In this document: piece by piece, positions 16,324 through 25,000 of the stretch
How the letters are laid out: each line of letters starts with the position of its first letter
Position numbering within the stretch: position 1 is the stretch's first letter
Source of the DNA: Deltaproteobacteria bacterium
GTDB taxonomy: Bacteria; Myxococcota_A; UBA9042
Direction of reading: 5' to 3'
Assembly: GCA_020632665.1 (NCBI GenBank)
Contig: JACKFC010000014.1
Span: 1-64,000 of the forward strand
Length of the DNA stretch: 64,000 nt
Notes under the pieces: model-generated
Databases searched by the model: none
Seen by the model: the letters and a program-made list of their open reading frames with translations, nothing else
Told to the model about the DNA's origin: nothing
Position numbers and translations under genes: made by a program

Positions 16324-18734
16324 TCGGCGCGGATTCGGCGGCGGACGCACGTTGTCTGCACTGCAAAGGACCGGCGCCAGCAGGCGAGGCGTTCTGTTGC
16401 ACCGGCTGTGAAGCCGTCTATCAGGCCTTGCAGGGCGCCGGTTTGCAGGATTGGTACCGCCTGCGCGAGGTCGATCGCGACGCGATCGTCGGCGTCGCCG
16501 CGCGGCCACGCGACGACCGTGCCTACGGCTACCTCGACACCGACGCCTACCGCCAGCAGCACTGCCGCGCCGCGGGCGGGCAGGGCGGTTACGAAGCGGC
16601 GTGGGCCGTCGACGGCATGACCTGCGTCGCCTGTGCCTGGCTGATCGAAGAGGTCGCGCGCAAGCACGACGGCGTGGAGGAAGTCCGCGTCGATCTGCTC
16701 GAGCAGCGGATGGAGCTGCGCTTCGGCGACGGCGCGCCGCTCGGTGAGATCGCAAAGGAGATCGGCCGATTCGGCTACGCGGTCGCGCTGCCCGGCGACG
16801 CCACCGACCCCGGCGCCGCGCGCCGCGCGGACCTCGTCGACGTCGGCGTCGCCGGTGCCCTGATGGGCAATACGATGCTGCTGGTCCTGCCGTATTACGC
16901 CGGGCTGGACACCGGACGCTTCGCGATCCTCTTCGGTTGGCTCTCGATGTTGTTGGCGACCGTCAGCCTCGCTGTGCCGGGCCGCATCTTCCTGCGCAAC
17001 GCCTGGGCGGCGACCCGCATGCGGATGATCAGCCTCGACGTCCCGATCGCGATTGGCCTCTGCGCTGCCTGGCTCTATTCGCTGGTGCAGCTGCTGCGTG
17101 GCGCCTACGACCAGCTCTACCTCGACTCGTTGGTGATGCTCGTCTTCAGCCTCCGCGTCGGCCGCTTCTTCCAGGCGCGAACCGTCGAGCGGGCCACGGC
17201 GCGCACCCGGCTGCTCGCGGCGTCGATGCCGGACCTGGTCCACGCGCTGCGCGACGGGCGCTGGGTCGAGGTGGCCGCGGAGCAGATCGCCGTCGGTGAG
17301 ACGGTACGGGTCGACCCGGGGCAGCGGCTGCCCGCCGACGGGCGGCTGCTGCGCGACACAGAGGTCGATCTCCAGGTCGTCAGCGGTGAAGAGGCGCCGC
17401 GCCGGATGCGGGCCGGAGATGCGCTGCCGGCTGGTGCCCGCGCGGTGGACCTCGCCTTCGAGGTCGAGGTCGAGCAGCCACCGCCGCTCTTCGCCAGCCC
17501 CTCGCTCGCCGCAGGCACCGCGCGACGGACGCCGATGCTCGCGGACCGGATCGGCGGCATCTTCACCGCCGTGATCATCGTCGCCGCGGCCGGCGGCTTC
17601 GCCTTTTGGGCGGCACACGGCGGCCTGGGCGCAGGCCTGCAGGTCGCGATGGTGGTCCTGATCGTGGCGTGCCCGTGTGCCCTCGGCCTCGCGACACCGA
17701 CCGCGGTCGCGCTGGCGATCGCGGACGCTGCGCGGCACGGCGTGCTGATCCGCGAGCCGAGCGTCATCGAGCGCCTCGGTGCGCTGCGCAGCGTCGTCTT
17801 CGACAAGACCGGAACCGTGACCGAAGGCAGGCCCGAGGTCGAACGGAGCGCGTGGGCCGGGCAGGGCGGCGCCGATCTTGTGGTCATCGCGGCGCTGGCC
17901 GATGTCGAAGCGACGTCGCGCCACCCCATCGCCCGCGGTGTGGTCCGCTTCTTGGAGAGCTACGAGCGCGAAGCGGGGCTGCATCCGCGGCGACAGGTTC
18001 CCGAATCGGTCGAGGTCGAGGCCGGGAGCGGCATCCGCGGCGCGTCGCGCGGCCTGCACGTCGCGGCGCGGGCGGCGGAGGGTCGCACCGGCGACGCCAT
18101 CCTCGACGCATTCGTCGTAGCGGCGCGGCGCGATGGGCTCTCGGTCGTCGTGCTGGTCCGCGACGACGCCGCCATCGGCGCGCTCGGGCTGCGCGACGCG
18201 CTGCGGGCGGACGCGACCGAGGTCGTCTCCGCGCTGCGAGGGGAGGGCCTGCACGTCGAGCTGCTCTCGGGAGATCATCCGATCGCCGTCGCGGCGGTGG
18301 CCGCGCGGCTACAGATCACCGCGGCCACCGGCGACGTGCGGCCAGCCGACAAGGCGGCGCGGGTTGAGGCGCTGCAAGCCCAAGGCCCCGTCGCGATGGT
18401 CGGCGACGGGCAAAACGACGTCCTCGCCCTCGAAGGCGCCAGCCTCGCCGTCACCTTGGCCGGCGCGACACCCAGCGCGATCGGAGCGAGCGAAGTCGTG
18501 CTGCAGAGCGGCGGCTTGGGCGGCATCCATTGGTTGCTCGAGAAAGCCCGGCAGACCCGTTCGACCATCCGCGTGACGCTGGCTTTTGCCGCGATTTACA
18601 ACCTTTTCGGCGTCAGCTGGGCGCTCTCCGGCACGCTCACGCCGCTCATCGCGGCGGTCCTGATGCCGCTGTCATCGGCAAGTGTGGTCGCCATCGCCGT
18701 CGCACTCTCTCGTCCGCCTGCTGCAAATGCTTGA
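16314..18734 (+). CDS. ccoI: CcoI-type copper-transporting P1B ATPase
   Basis: An 806-residue heavy-metal ATPase expected to export Cu(I) for insertion into the cbb3 oxidase. The N-terminus carries the CcoI-specific cysteine segment CLHCKGPAPAGEAFCCTGC, then a heavy-metal-associated domain with GMTCVAC near 101. Transmembrane helices follow, with the intramembrane ACPCALGLATPT motif near 450. The phosphorylation motif DKTGTVTEGRP is near 497, and VGDGQNDVLAL marks the hinge. GTG 16314 overlaps the upstream regulator by ten bases. It heads the oxidase cluster, the usual position for this assembly factor. Confidence 0.9.
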   Translation: MGLVGADSAADARCLHCKGPAPAGEAFCCTGCEAVYQALQGAGLQDWYRLREVDRDAIVGVAARPRDDRAYGYLDTDAYRQQHCRAAGGQGGYEAAWAVDGMTCVACAWLIEEVARKHDGVEEVRVDLLEQRMELRFGDGAPLGEIAKEIGRFGYAVALPGDATDPGAARRADLVDVGVAGALMGNTMLLVLPYYAGLDTGRFAILFGWLSMLLATVSLAVPGRIFLRNAWAATRMRMISLDVPIAIGLCAAWLYSLVQLLRGAYDQLYLDSLVMLVFSLRVGRFFQARTVERATARTRLLAASMPDLVHALRDGRWVEVAAEQIAVGETVRVDPGQRLPADGRLLRDTEVDLQVVSGEEAPRRMRAGDALPAGARAVDLAFEVEVEQPPPLFASPSLAAGTARRTPMLADRIGGIFTAVIIVAAAGGFAFWAAHGGLGAGLQVAMVVLIVACPCALGLATPTAVALAIADAARHGVLIREPSVIERLGALRSVVFDKTGTVTEGRPEVERSAWAGQGGADLVVIAALADVEATSRHPIARGVVRFLESYEREAGLHPRRQVPESVEVEAGSGIRGASRGLHVAARAAEGRTGDAILDAFVVAARRDGLSVVVLVRDDAAIGALGLRDALRADATEVVSALRGEGLHVELLSGDHPIAVAAVAARLQITAATGDVRPADKAARVEALQAQGPVAMVGDGQNDVLALEGASLAVTLAGATPSAIGASEVVLQSGGLGGIHWLLEKARQTRSTIRVTLAFAAIYNLFGVSWALSGTLTPLIAAVLMPLSSASVVAIAVALSRPPAANA

Positions 18735-18798
18735 AACCCGCGAACGGGGGCCTAGCCATGTGCGCGGCGCTCCCCGGAGGGGCCGGTGTGCGCTATCC

Positions 18799-18817
18799 GC
18801 CGCGGCTGATCCGCGGC
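18799..18817. other. Small hairpin between ccoI and ccoS
   Basis: GCCGCGG-CTGAT-CCGCGGC forms a seven-base stem with a five-base loop in the 109-base gap between ccoI and ccoS. No T run follows, so it is not a typical terminator. It may be a transcript-stability or attenuation element, or chance in GC-rich DNA. Confidence 0.3.
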
Positions 18818-18843
18818 ACCCCGTCGATGGAGCATGATCCGCA

Positions 18844-19035
18844 GTGGGCATCGTCTACGTCTTGCTGCCGGCATCCCTGCTGCTCGCCACCCTCGGTGTG
18901 GCGGCGTTCGTTTGGGCCGCCCGCAGTCGTCAATTCGACGGCGTCGAGGTGTCCGGGGCCAAATTGCTCTTCGAAAGGGACGAGGCGCCCGCGGCCGGGG
19001 AGGGCCGGGACGCCAACAGGGGGAAGCAGTCATGA
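18844..19035 (+). CDS. ccoS: cbb3 oxidase maturation protein CcoS
   Basis: A 63-residue membrane protein. One N-terminal helix (VYVLLPASLLLATLGVAAFVWA) is followed by the family signature RSRQFDGVE and an acidic/Gly tail (LLFERDEAP). CcoS is needed in other bacteria for insertion of haem and copper cofactors into CcoN. The GTG start at 18844 has GGAG about 12 bases upstream. The stop overlaps the ATG of the fused ccoNO gene (ATGA), so translation is probably coupled. Confidence 0.88.
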   Translation: MGIVYVLLPASLLLATLGVAAFVWAARSRQFDGVEVSGAKLLFERDEAPAAGEGRDANRGKQS

Positions 19036-21155
19036 CCGTGGAGACCTTCCGCTACGACGACGCCGTCGTGCGCAAGTTCGCCTGGGCCACCGTGCTCTGG
19101 GCGATCGTGGGCATGTTGGTGGGCGTAATCGTCGCGCTGCAGATCGCCTGGTGGCCGGCCAACGCCGGGCTGCCGTGGCTGACGTTCGGCCGCCTGCGGC
19201 CGCTGCACACCAACGCCGTGATCTTCGCGTTCGCCGGCAACGCGATCTTCGCCGGCATGTACTACTCGACCCAGCGCCTGCTGAAGACGCGGATGCTCTC
19301 GGACGCGCTGTCCAATATCCACTTCTGGGGCTGGCAGCTGATCATCGTCTCGGCCGCCGTGACGCTGCCGCTCGGCATCACCACGAGCAAGGAATACGCC
19401 GAGCTCGAGTGGCCGATCGACGTCTCGATCGCGGCCATCTGGGTCGTCTTCGCCGTCAACTTCTTCGGCGCGATCTGGAAGCGGCGCGAGCGTCACCTCT
19501 ACGTCGCGATCTGGTTCTACATCGCGACGATCCTGACCGTGGCGATGCTGCACATCGTCAACTCCCTCGCCTTGCCCGTCAGCTTCCTGAAGAGCTACTC
19601 GGTCTACGCCGGCGTGCAGGACGCGCTGGTGCAGTGGTGGTACGGCCACAACGCCGTCGCCTTCTTCCTGACCACGCCCTTCCTCGGCCTGATGTACTAC
19701 TTCATGCCGAAGGCCGCCGAGCGCCCGGTCTACAGCTACAAGCTGTCGATCATCCACTTCTGGGCGCTGGTCTTCCTCTACATCTGGGCCGGCCCGCACC
19801 ACCTGCTCTACACGGCGCTGCCGGAGTGGGCGCAGACGCTCGGCATGGTCTTCTCGCTGATGCTCATCGCGCCCTCCTGGGGCGGCATGATCAACGGCTT
19901 GCTGACCCTGCGTGGCGCCTGGGACAAGCTCCGCACCGATCCGGTCGTCAAGTTCATGGTGGTCGCCATCACCTTCTACGGCGTGGCGACGTTCGAGGGC
20001 CCGATGCTCGCGATCAAGAAGCTCAACATGCTGAGCCACTACACCGATTGGACCATCGCCCACGTCCACGCCGGCGCGCTCGGCTGGAACGGCTTCCTCA
20101 GCTTCGGCATGCTCTACTGGCTGATTCCGCGGCTCTACAAGCGCCCACTGCACTCGATCGGCATGGCCAACGCGCACTTCTGGGTCGGCTTGCTCGGCAT
20201 GGTCTTCTACATCGTCTCGATGTGGTCGGCCGGCATCACCCAGGGCCTGATGTGGTTCGCCTTCGACGAGAGCGGCTACCTCGCCTACCCGACCTTCATG
20301 GAGACCGTGACCAAGCTGCAGCCCTTCTACTGGCTGCGCACCGTCGGCGGCACGCTCTACCTCACCGGTGTCATCATCGCCGCGGTCAACCTGATCCTCA
20401 CCGTCAAGGGTGCGACCGTGCCCGAGGACACCGAGGCCCAGGCCGCGCCGCTGCCGAAGACCGCCGACGACACCTCGAGCTGGCACGGACGGCTCGAGGG
20501 CAAGCCGCTGCTCTTCTCGGTGCTCTCGCTGGTCGCCGTGCTGGTCGGCACGTTCATCGAGTTCGTCCCGATGATGGCCATCGAGTCCAACGTGCCCAGT
20601 ATCGCTGCGGTCAAGCCGTACACTCCGCTCGAGCTCGAGGGCCGCGACATCTACATCCGCGAGGGTTGCTACAACTGCCACTCGCAGATGATCCGTCCGA
20701 TCCGCGCCGAGACCGAGCGCTACGGCGACTACAGCAAGGCCGGTGAGTTCGTCTACGACCACCCCTTCCAGTTCGGCTCCAAGCGCACCGGTCCGGACCT
20801 GCATCGCATCGGCGGCAAATACCCGCACCTGTGGCACTACAACCATATGCGCGACCCGCGCTCGACGACGGCCGAGTCGATCATGCCGCCCTATCCGTGG
20901 CTGCTCGAGGACGAGCTCGACACCGGCCTGACCAAGGACAAGGTCTCGGCGATGCGCACGCTCGGCGTGCCGTATTCCGACGCCGACGTCGACCAGGCCG
21001 TCGACAAGCTCGAGGCGCAGCGGAAGGAGATCGGCGACGCGTTGGCCAAGGACGGCATCGCCGGCGCCGAGACCAAGGAGATCGTTGCGCTCATCGCCTA
21101 CCTGCAGCGACTCGGTACTGACACCAAGCCCGGCGCCGTCGCGGCGGCGAAGTAA
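19032..21155 (+). CDS. ccoNO: Fused cbb3 cytochrome c oxidase subunits I and II (CcoN-CcoO)
   Basis: A 707-residue single polypeptide. Residues 1 to about 465 are the haem-copper catalytic subunit CcoN with about 12 helices and the histidine ligands, for example LRPLHTNAVIFAFAGN, VQWWYGHNAVAFFLT and HFWALVFLYIWAGPHHLLYT. After a charged linker near 470-495, a helix (LFSVLSLVAVLVGTFIEFV) begins the CcoO part. That part has one c-type haem site CYNCH near 546 and the family block GPDLHRIGGKYP near 578-589. N and O are separate genes in most proteobacteria. The ATG overlaps the ccoS stop and has GGGGGAAG upstream. It is the core of the high-affinity terminal oxidase. Confidence 0.92.
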   Translation: MTVETFRYDDAVVRKFAWATVLWAIVGMLVGVIVALQIAWWPANAGLPWLTFGRLRPLHTNAVIFAFAGNAIFAGMYYSTQRLLKTRMLSDALSNIHFWGWQLIIVSAAVTLPLGITTSKEYAELEWPIDVSIAAIWVVFAVNFFGAIWKRRERHLYVAIWFYIATILTVAMLHIVNSLALPVSFLKSYSVYAGVQDALVQWWYGHNAVAFFLTTPFLGLMYYFMPKAAERPVYSYKLSIIHFWALVFLYIWAGPHHLLYTALPEWAQTLGMVFSLMLIAPSWGGMINGLLTLRGAWDKLRTDPVVKFMVVAITFYGVATFEGPMLAIKKLNMLSHYTDWTIAHVHAGALGWNGFLSFGMLYWLIPRLYKRPLHSIGMANAHFWVGLLGMVFYIVSMWSAGITQGLMWFAFDESGYLAYPTFMETVTKLQPFYWLRTVGGTLYLTGVIIAAVNLILTVKGATVPEDTEAQAAPLPKTADDTSSWHGRLEGKPLLFSVLSLVAVLVGTFIEFVPMMAIESNVPSIAAVKPYTPLELEGRDIYIREGCYNCHSQMIRPIRAETERYGDYSKAGEFVYDHPFQFGSKRTGPDLHRIGGKYPHLWHYNHMRDPRSTTAESIMPPYPWLLEDELDTGLTKDKVSAMRTLGVPYSDADVDQAVDKLEAQRKEIGDALAKDGIAGAETKEIVALIAYLQRLGTDTKPGAVAAAK

Positions 21156-21165
21156 GGAGGCCAGG

Positions 21166-21339
21166 ATGTTCAAGGAAGTCCTCGCCCGCATGGACCTCGC
21201 CACCGCACCGTCGGTCGCGCTGGTCCTCTTCATGGGCCTCTTCGTCGGCGTCGCGGCTTGGCTGATGCTCAGCCGCAACGACCGTCACTTCGACCAGATG
21301 AACAAGCTCCCGCTCGACGGGGGGGAGGTGGACCGATGA
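21166..21339 (+). CDS. ccoQ: CcoQ-like cbb3 oxidase small subunit
   Basis: A 57-residue protein with one hydrophobic helix (SVALVLFMGLFVGVAAWLML) followed by a charged tail. Its identity rests on size, topology and position between ccoNO and ccoP, because CcoQ sequences are poorly conserved. GGAGG lies a few bases before ATG 21166. The stop overlaps the ccoP start by ATGA. Confidence 0.75.
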   Translation: MFKEVLARMDLATAPSVALVLFMGLFVGVAAWLMLSRNDRHFDQMNKLPLDGGEVDR

Positions 21340-21893
21340 GCAAGGTCACCGACGAGCTGCGAGGCCACCGCTTCGACGGCATCGAGGAATACGACAACCC
21401 CCTGCCGCGCTGGTGGCTGGGCATCTTCTGGATCTCCATCGCCTTCGCGCTCGTGTACGTCCCGTACGTCCACATGTCCGAGGGCAACACCATCCACGAC
21501 GAGTACGCGGCCGATATGGCCAAGGCCTCCGAGTTGATGGCGGCCCAGAAGATCGACTGGAACGACGACGAGCTGAAGGCCTATTGCACCGGCTCCGAGA
21601 GTTGGAAGGCTGCGGCCAAGACCAACTACGACGGCAAGTGCGCGGCCTGCCACCGCGCCGACGGTGGCGGCCTGGTCGGCCCGGCGTTCACCGATGATGC
21701 GTACATCCACGGCGGCACATACGCCGATATCGCCAAGGTCATCACCGAAGGCGTGCAGGAGAAGGGCATGATCGCGTGGGGCAAGCAGCTGAAGAAGGAA
21801 GAGATCCAAGATCTCGCCTGCTACGTGCGTGCCCTCCGCGGCAACAAGGTGGAGAATCCCAAGGCCCCGCAAGGTGACGTCGTCGCCGAGTAG
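21336..21893 (+). CDS. ccoP: cbb3 oxidase subunit III CcoP, short monohaem form
   Basis: A 185-residue membrane-anchored cytochrome c. The N-terminus matches CcoP (FDGIEEYDNPLPRWW, then one helix). A single cytochrome domain follows, with CAACH near 101-105, then GGGLVGPAF and the Met-ligand region EKGMIAWGKQL. Canonical CcoP is near 300 residues with two CxxCH sites, so this protein lacks one haem domain. The sequence around the site is intact, so it looks like a natural short form rather than a truncation. The start overlaps the ccoQ stop. Confidence 0.9.
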   Translation: MSKVTDELRGHRFDGIEEYDNPLPRWWLGIFWISIAFALVYVPYVHMSEGNTIHDEYAADMAKASELMAAQKIDWNDDELKAYCTGSESWKAAAKTNYDGKCAACHRADGGGLVGPAFTDDAYIHGGTYADIAKVITEGVQEKGMIAWGKQLKKEEIQDLACYVRALRGNKVENPKAPQGDVVAE

Positions 21894-21912
21894 GACCGAA
21901 GCAGAGCGACAC

Positions 21913-21944
21913 GCGCGGCCCGTGGTCACCCCCACGGGCCGCGC
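21913..21944. terminator. Strong hairpin after ccoP
   Basis: Arms GCGCGGCCCGTGG (21913-21925) and CCACGGGCCGCGC (21932-21944) form a perfect 13-base stem with a six-base loop, 20 bases past the ccoP stop. No T run follows, so it may act with Rho, as a 3'-end stabiliser, or as a partial terminator between the ccoSNOQP and ccoGH units. Confidence 0.6.
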
Positions 21945-22067
21945 CGAGTCGCCCGCGAATCGGAGTGCTTGCCAAAGAAATCAGGCACTTTCCGTGAAAC
22001 ATCTCAGCGGCTCGATGGCTTTCGGTGGTCGGGAGCACGCGCACGCCCCGCGCGAGGAGACGCCGTC

Positions 22068-23489
22068 ATGAGCAAATCACTCGTCGAGCCGACCCAAGAG
22101 CGGCCGACCACGATCAGCGAGAGCGGCAGCCGGCAATGGCTGTACCCCGCGAGCTTCGCCGGCGCTTGGCTGAACCGTCGGACCGTCGTCAACGTCGTGC
22201 TGATGGCGCTCTTCTTCGGCCTGCCGTGGCTCGAGGTCGGCGGTCACCAGGCCGTCCTGCTCGATCTGCCGCGGCGCAAGCTGGCGTTCTTCGGCCTGGT
22301 CCTCTGGCCGCAAGACAGCTACCTGCTGTGGCTGCTGCTCTTCACCGCGATCGTCGGGATCTTCTTCATCACCAGCCAATGGGGCCGGCTGTGGTGTGGC
22401 TGGGCCTGCCCGCAGACGGTCTTCATGGAAGGCGTCTTTCGCCGCATCGAGACCTGGATCGAGGGCGACGCCAACAAGCGCAAGCGGCTCGACGACGCCA
22501 AGCTCGACGCCGCGAAGATCGGCAAGAAGCTGCTCAAGCACGCCGTCTTCTTCGTCGTCGCGGGGCACGTCGCCAATACCTTCCTCTGCTATTTCGCGAG
22601 CAGCGAACGGGTCGTCGAGATGACCCTGCAATCGCCCGCGAGCAATCCGGGTTGGTTCGCCTTCATGGCTGCGGTCAACTTCGTCTTCTATGCCGACTTC
22701 GCCTGGTTCCGCGAGCAGCTCTGCACCATCGCGTGCCCCTACGGGCGCTGGCAGTCGGTCCTGCTCGACGAGCACAGCCTCATCGTCGGCTACGACCGCA
22801 ACCGCGGCGAGTCGCGCGGCACCAAGGGCGATCGCCGTAAGAACCCGGAACAATCTTACGGTGATTGCATCGATTGTGGGCGCTGTGTGGCGGTCTGCCC
22901 GACCGGCATCGACATCCGCAACGGCCTGCAGATGGAGTGCATCAACTGCACCGCCTGCATCGACGCCTGCGACGACATCATGGTCAAAGTCGGCAAGCCG
23001 ACCGGCTTGGTCCGCTACACCAGCCTGGAAGAGCTCGACGGCAAGGATCATCGCTTCGTCCGCCCGCGGACCATCGGCTACGGCCTGGTGTTGGTCATCG
23101 TCATCACCGTCTTCGCCGTGGTGGCGTCCAACCGCAAGATGGTCGAGGCGCAGGTCGTCCGCGCCTCCGGTCCCTCGGTCGTCACCGTCGCGGACGGCTG
23201 GATCACCAACCACTTCCGCGCCAAGTTGGTCAACAAGCGCGACGAAGAGGCCCGCATCACCTTGCGGCCGCAGGCTGGCTACGATTTCCGCGTGCCGATG
23301 AACCCGTGGCCGGTGGCGGCAGGCAAGACGGCGACGATGGAGATCTTCGTCCGCCGCAAGCTCGATGATTTCAAGCCCGGTGGTGGCGACCAAGTCCTCT
23401 TCGTCTTCGAACACGAAGGCGAAGAGATCGCCCGGCAGCGCGCTCCCTTGCTCGGTCCCGGCATGGCCGGTCGGCCAGGAGGTCGATGA
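22068..23489 (+). CDS. ccoG: CcoG polyferredoxin, cbb3 oxidase accessory
   Basis: A 473-residue membrane iron-sulfur protein (CcoG/FixG/RdxA). It has N-terminal helices, then CGWACPQTVF and CTIACPYGRW. Two 4Fe-4S motifs follow near 267 (CIDCGRCVAVCPTG) and 291 (CINCTACIDAC), then a later helix and a C-terminal immunoglobulin-like domain. CcoG has been linked to Cu(II) reduction during oxidase assembly. GAGGAG lies nine bases before ATG 22068. The 174-base gap upstream contains the post-ccoP hairpin and probably its own promoter, which I could not define. Confidence 0.9.
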   Translation: MSKSLVEPTQERPTTISESGSRQWLYPASFAGAWLNRRTVVNVVLMALFFGLPWLEVGGHQAVLLDLPRRKLAFFGLVLWPQDSYLLWLLLFTAIVGIFFITSQWGRLWCGWACPQTVFMEGVFRRIETWIEGDANKRKRLDDAKLDAAKIGKKLLKHAVFFVVAGHVANTFLCYFASSERVVEMTLQSPASNPGWFAFMAAVNFVFYADFAWFREQLCTIACPYGRWQSVLLDEHSLIVGYDRNRGESRGTKGDRRKNPEQSYGDCIDCGRCVAVCPTGIDIRNGLQMECINCTACIDACDDIMVKVGKPTGLVRYTSLEELDGKDHRFVRPRTIGYGLVLVIVITVFAVVASNRKMVEAQVVRASGPSVVTVADGWITNHFRAKLVNKRDEEARITLRPQAGYDFRVPMNPWPVAAGKTATMEIFVRRKLDDFKPGGGDQVLFVFEHEGEEIARQRAPLLGPGMAGRPGGR

Positions 23490-23995
23490 TGACGACCCAG
23501 ACTCCAGCTGTATCCGCAACTTCGACCGCCGGCGCCCGGCCGACGCGGCTGCTCGCCATCGTACTCGGCTTCCTCGGCCTCTCGGTCTTGGTTCACGCGG
23601 TGGCCCTCTCCTACGTCTTCTCGGTCGACACGGACTTGGTCCGCAGCGACTACTACGAAGCTGGGCAGGCGCACGACGAGGAGCTCGCCAAACGCACCGC
23701 CGCCCGCGCCTTCGGCCTCGAGTTGACGCCGGTGGGCCACGCACTCGACGTGCAGGTCCGGGCCGACGCCGGCCTGGCGGGGCAGACGATCCGCGTGCGC
23801 CTGCAGCGGCCCGATGATGCCAGCGCCGACCACGTGCGCAGCGCGAAGTTGGCGACCGACGGCCGTGCACACGTGGATCTCGCCGGGATTCGCAGCGGCG
23901 CCTGGCGGATCCGTGCCGAGCTCGACGCGCCGACCGCCGCCGCCACCGAGTTGCGGGTGCACGTCGGCGACAATGGTCTGGAGGTGCGCAGATGA
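23489..23995 (+). CDS. ccoH: FixH/CcoH-like cbb3 oxidase assembly protein
   Basis: About 168 residues with one N-terminal transmembrane helix (LLAIVLGFLGLSVLVHAVAL), a conserved DYYEAGQAHDEELAKR segment near 54-69, and a periplasmic beta domain. This is the FixH layout. FixH interacts with CcoI and the oxidase in other bacteria. Two tandem ATGs (23486, 23489) follow AGGAGG; the second has better spacing (six bases). Both overlap the ccoG stop. It lies between ccoG and the TauE/SafE-like gene. Confidence 0.82.
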   Translation: MTTQTPAVSATSTAGARPTRLLAIVLGFLGLSVLVHAVALSYVFSVDTDLVRSDYYEAGQAHDEELAKRTAARAFGLELTPVGHALDVQVRADAGLAGQTIRVRLQRPDDASADHVRSAKLATDGRAHVDLAGIRSGAWRIRAELDAPTAAATELRVHVGDNGLEVRR

Positions 23996-24723
23996 GCCTC
24001 TCCCTCGCCGCATTCACCGTCGCCTTGGTCGGTGGCGTCGCCGGATCCGGCCATTGCGTCGGCATGTGCGGCCCCTTCGCCGGCTTCGCCGGGACGGCGC
24101 GGCGCGGCGCATGGGACGGCACCGCCGCCTACCAACTCGGCCGCGCGACCGCCTACCTCGGCCTGGGCGTCGTCGCTGGGGTCTTCGGCGAAGTCGTCGG
24201 CAAGGCTGCGTCGATGTTCGAATTGCAGCGCGTGCTCGCCGTCCTGACCGGGGTGAGCCTGGTCGTCATCGGCGCGAGCTACCTCTTCGCGCCACGACGA
24301 CTCGGTCGATTCGGCCGGATCTGGGCGCGGTGGGTCGCGGAGTTGGCCGCATTTGCCCGCCGTGCCGGGCCCCGTGCCGGGCCCTACCTGCTCGGCCTCT
24401 CTGCGAGCCTGCTCCCGTGCGGCTTCCTCTACACCTTCGCCGTCGCCGCCGCAGCGACCGGTACGCTCGCCGGCGCCTTGCTCACGATGAGCGGCTTCTG
24501 GCTCGGCACAGCCCCCGCGCTCGTAGCGACCGCGTGGCTGGCCGGTCGCGTCGGCGACGGCATGTTCAGGCACGCCCGCAAGCTCGTCGGAGTGTCGTTG
24601 ATCGTGCTCGGCGTCCTCGGCGTGGTCGGCCGATGGGGCAGCCCTCCTGCCGAAGACGGCAAGCCGAGTTGCTGCCACCACGCAGCGAAGACGACCGACG
24701 GTGCATCGACGACTGGCGGTTGA
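23992..24723 (+). CDS. TauE/SafE-like (UreH-domain) membrane protein of the cco cluster
   Basis: A 243-residue membrane protein with about six helices. The N-terminal motif is GSGHCVGMCGPFAG near 20-33, with LLPCGFLYTF near 138-147 and a cysteine/histidine tail CCHHA. Proteins of this type regularly follow ccoGH in proteobacteria and are annotated as sulfite exporter or UreH-domain proteins. The cysteines and histidines suggest a copper- or thiol-related maturation role, which is inference. The ATG overlaps the ccoH stop (ATGA). It is the last gene of the cluster. Confidence 0.8.
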   Translation: MSLSLAAFTVALVGGVAGSGHCVGMCGPFAGFAGTARRGAWDGTAAYQLGRATAYLGLGVVAGVFGEVVGKAASMFELQRVLAVLTGVSLVVIGASYLFAPRRLGRFGRIWARWVAELAAFARRAGPRAGPYLLGLSASLLPCGFLYTFAVAAAATGTLAGALLTMSGFWLGTAPALVATAWLAGRVGDGMFRHARKLVGVSLIVLGVLGVVGRWGSPPAEDGKPSCCHHAAKTTDGASTTGG

Positions 24724-25000
24724 ACCGTCCATCGCGAAGTGCTCCCGCCTCTATGTCTCGAATTGCGTTTCGTAGAATAATACGTTCGGCGAGTGAGCGC
24801 GCATCGATACGTCGCGCTCTGGCGCGTGTTCGCGGCGTCGGCGTGGATCGTTCTGCGACAAATCGCGAGACACTCTGGGGTGGAAGCGCCCCAACTTGTC
24901 TCGCCAAGATACTTCGCCCTTGGTCCAAGGCTCTTGCTGTGCTTTCATCTCCTCGGCCAAATCCGTTTCGAATTCCCTCCATTCCCTGAGGAGCCGGATC

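Noticed and set aside
24921..24938. Sigma-54-like TGGTCC...TTGC before the giant lipoprotein
   Set aside because: GG and GC are separated by 12 bases rather than 10 and the -24 box is imperfect.
24896..25000. Upstream in-frame extension of the giant lipoprotein by 35 codons
   Set aside because: The extension lacks a ribosome site and would bury the signal peptide; GAGGAG precedes the ATG at 25001.
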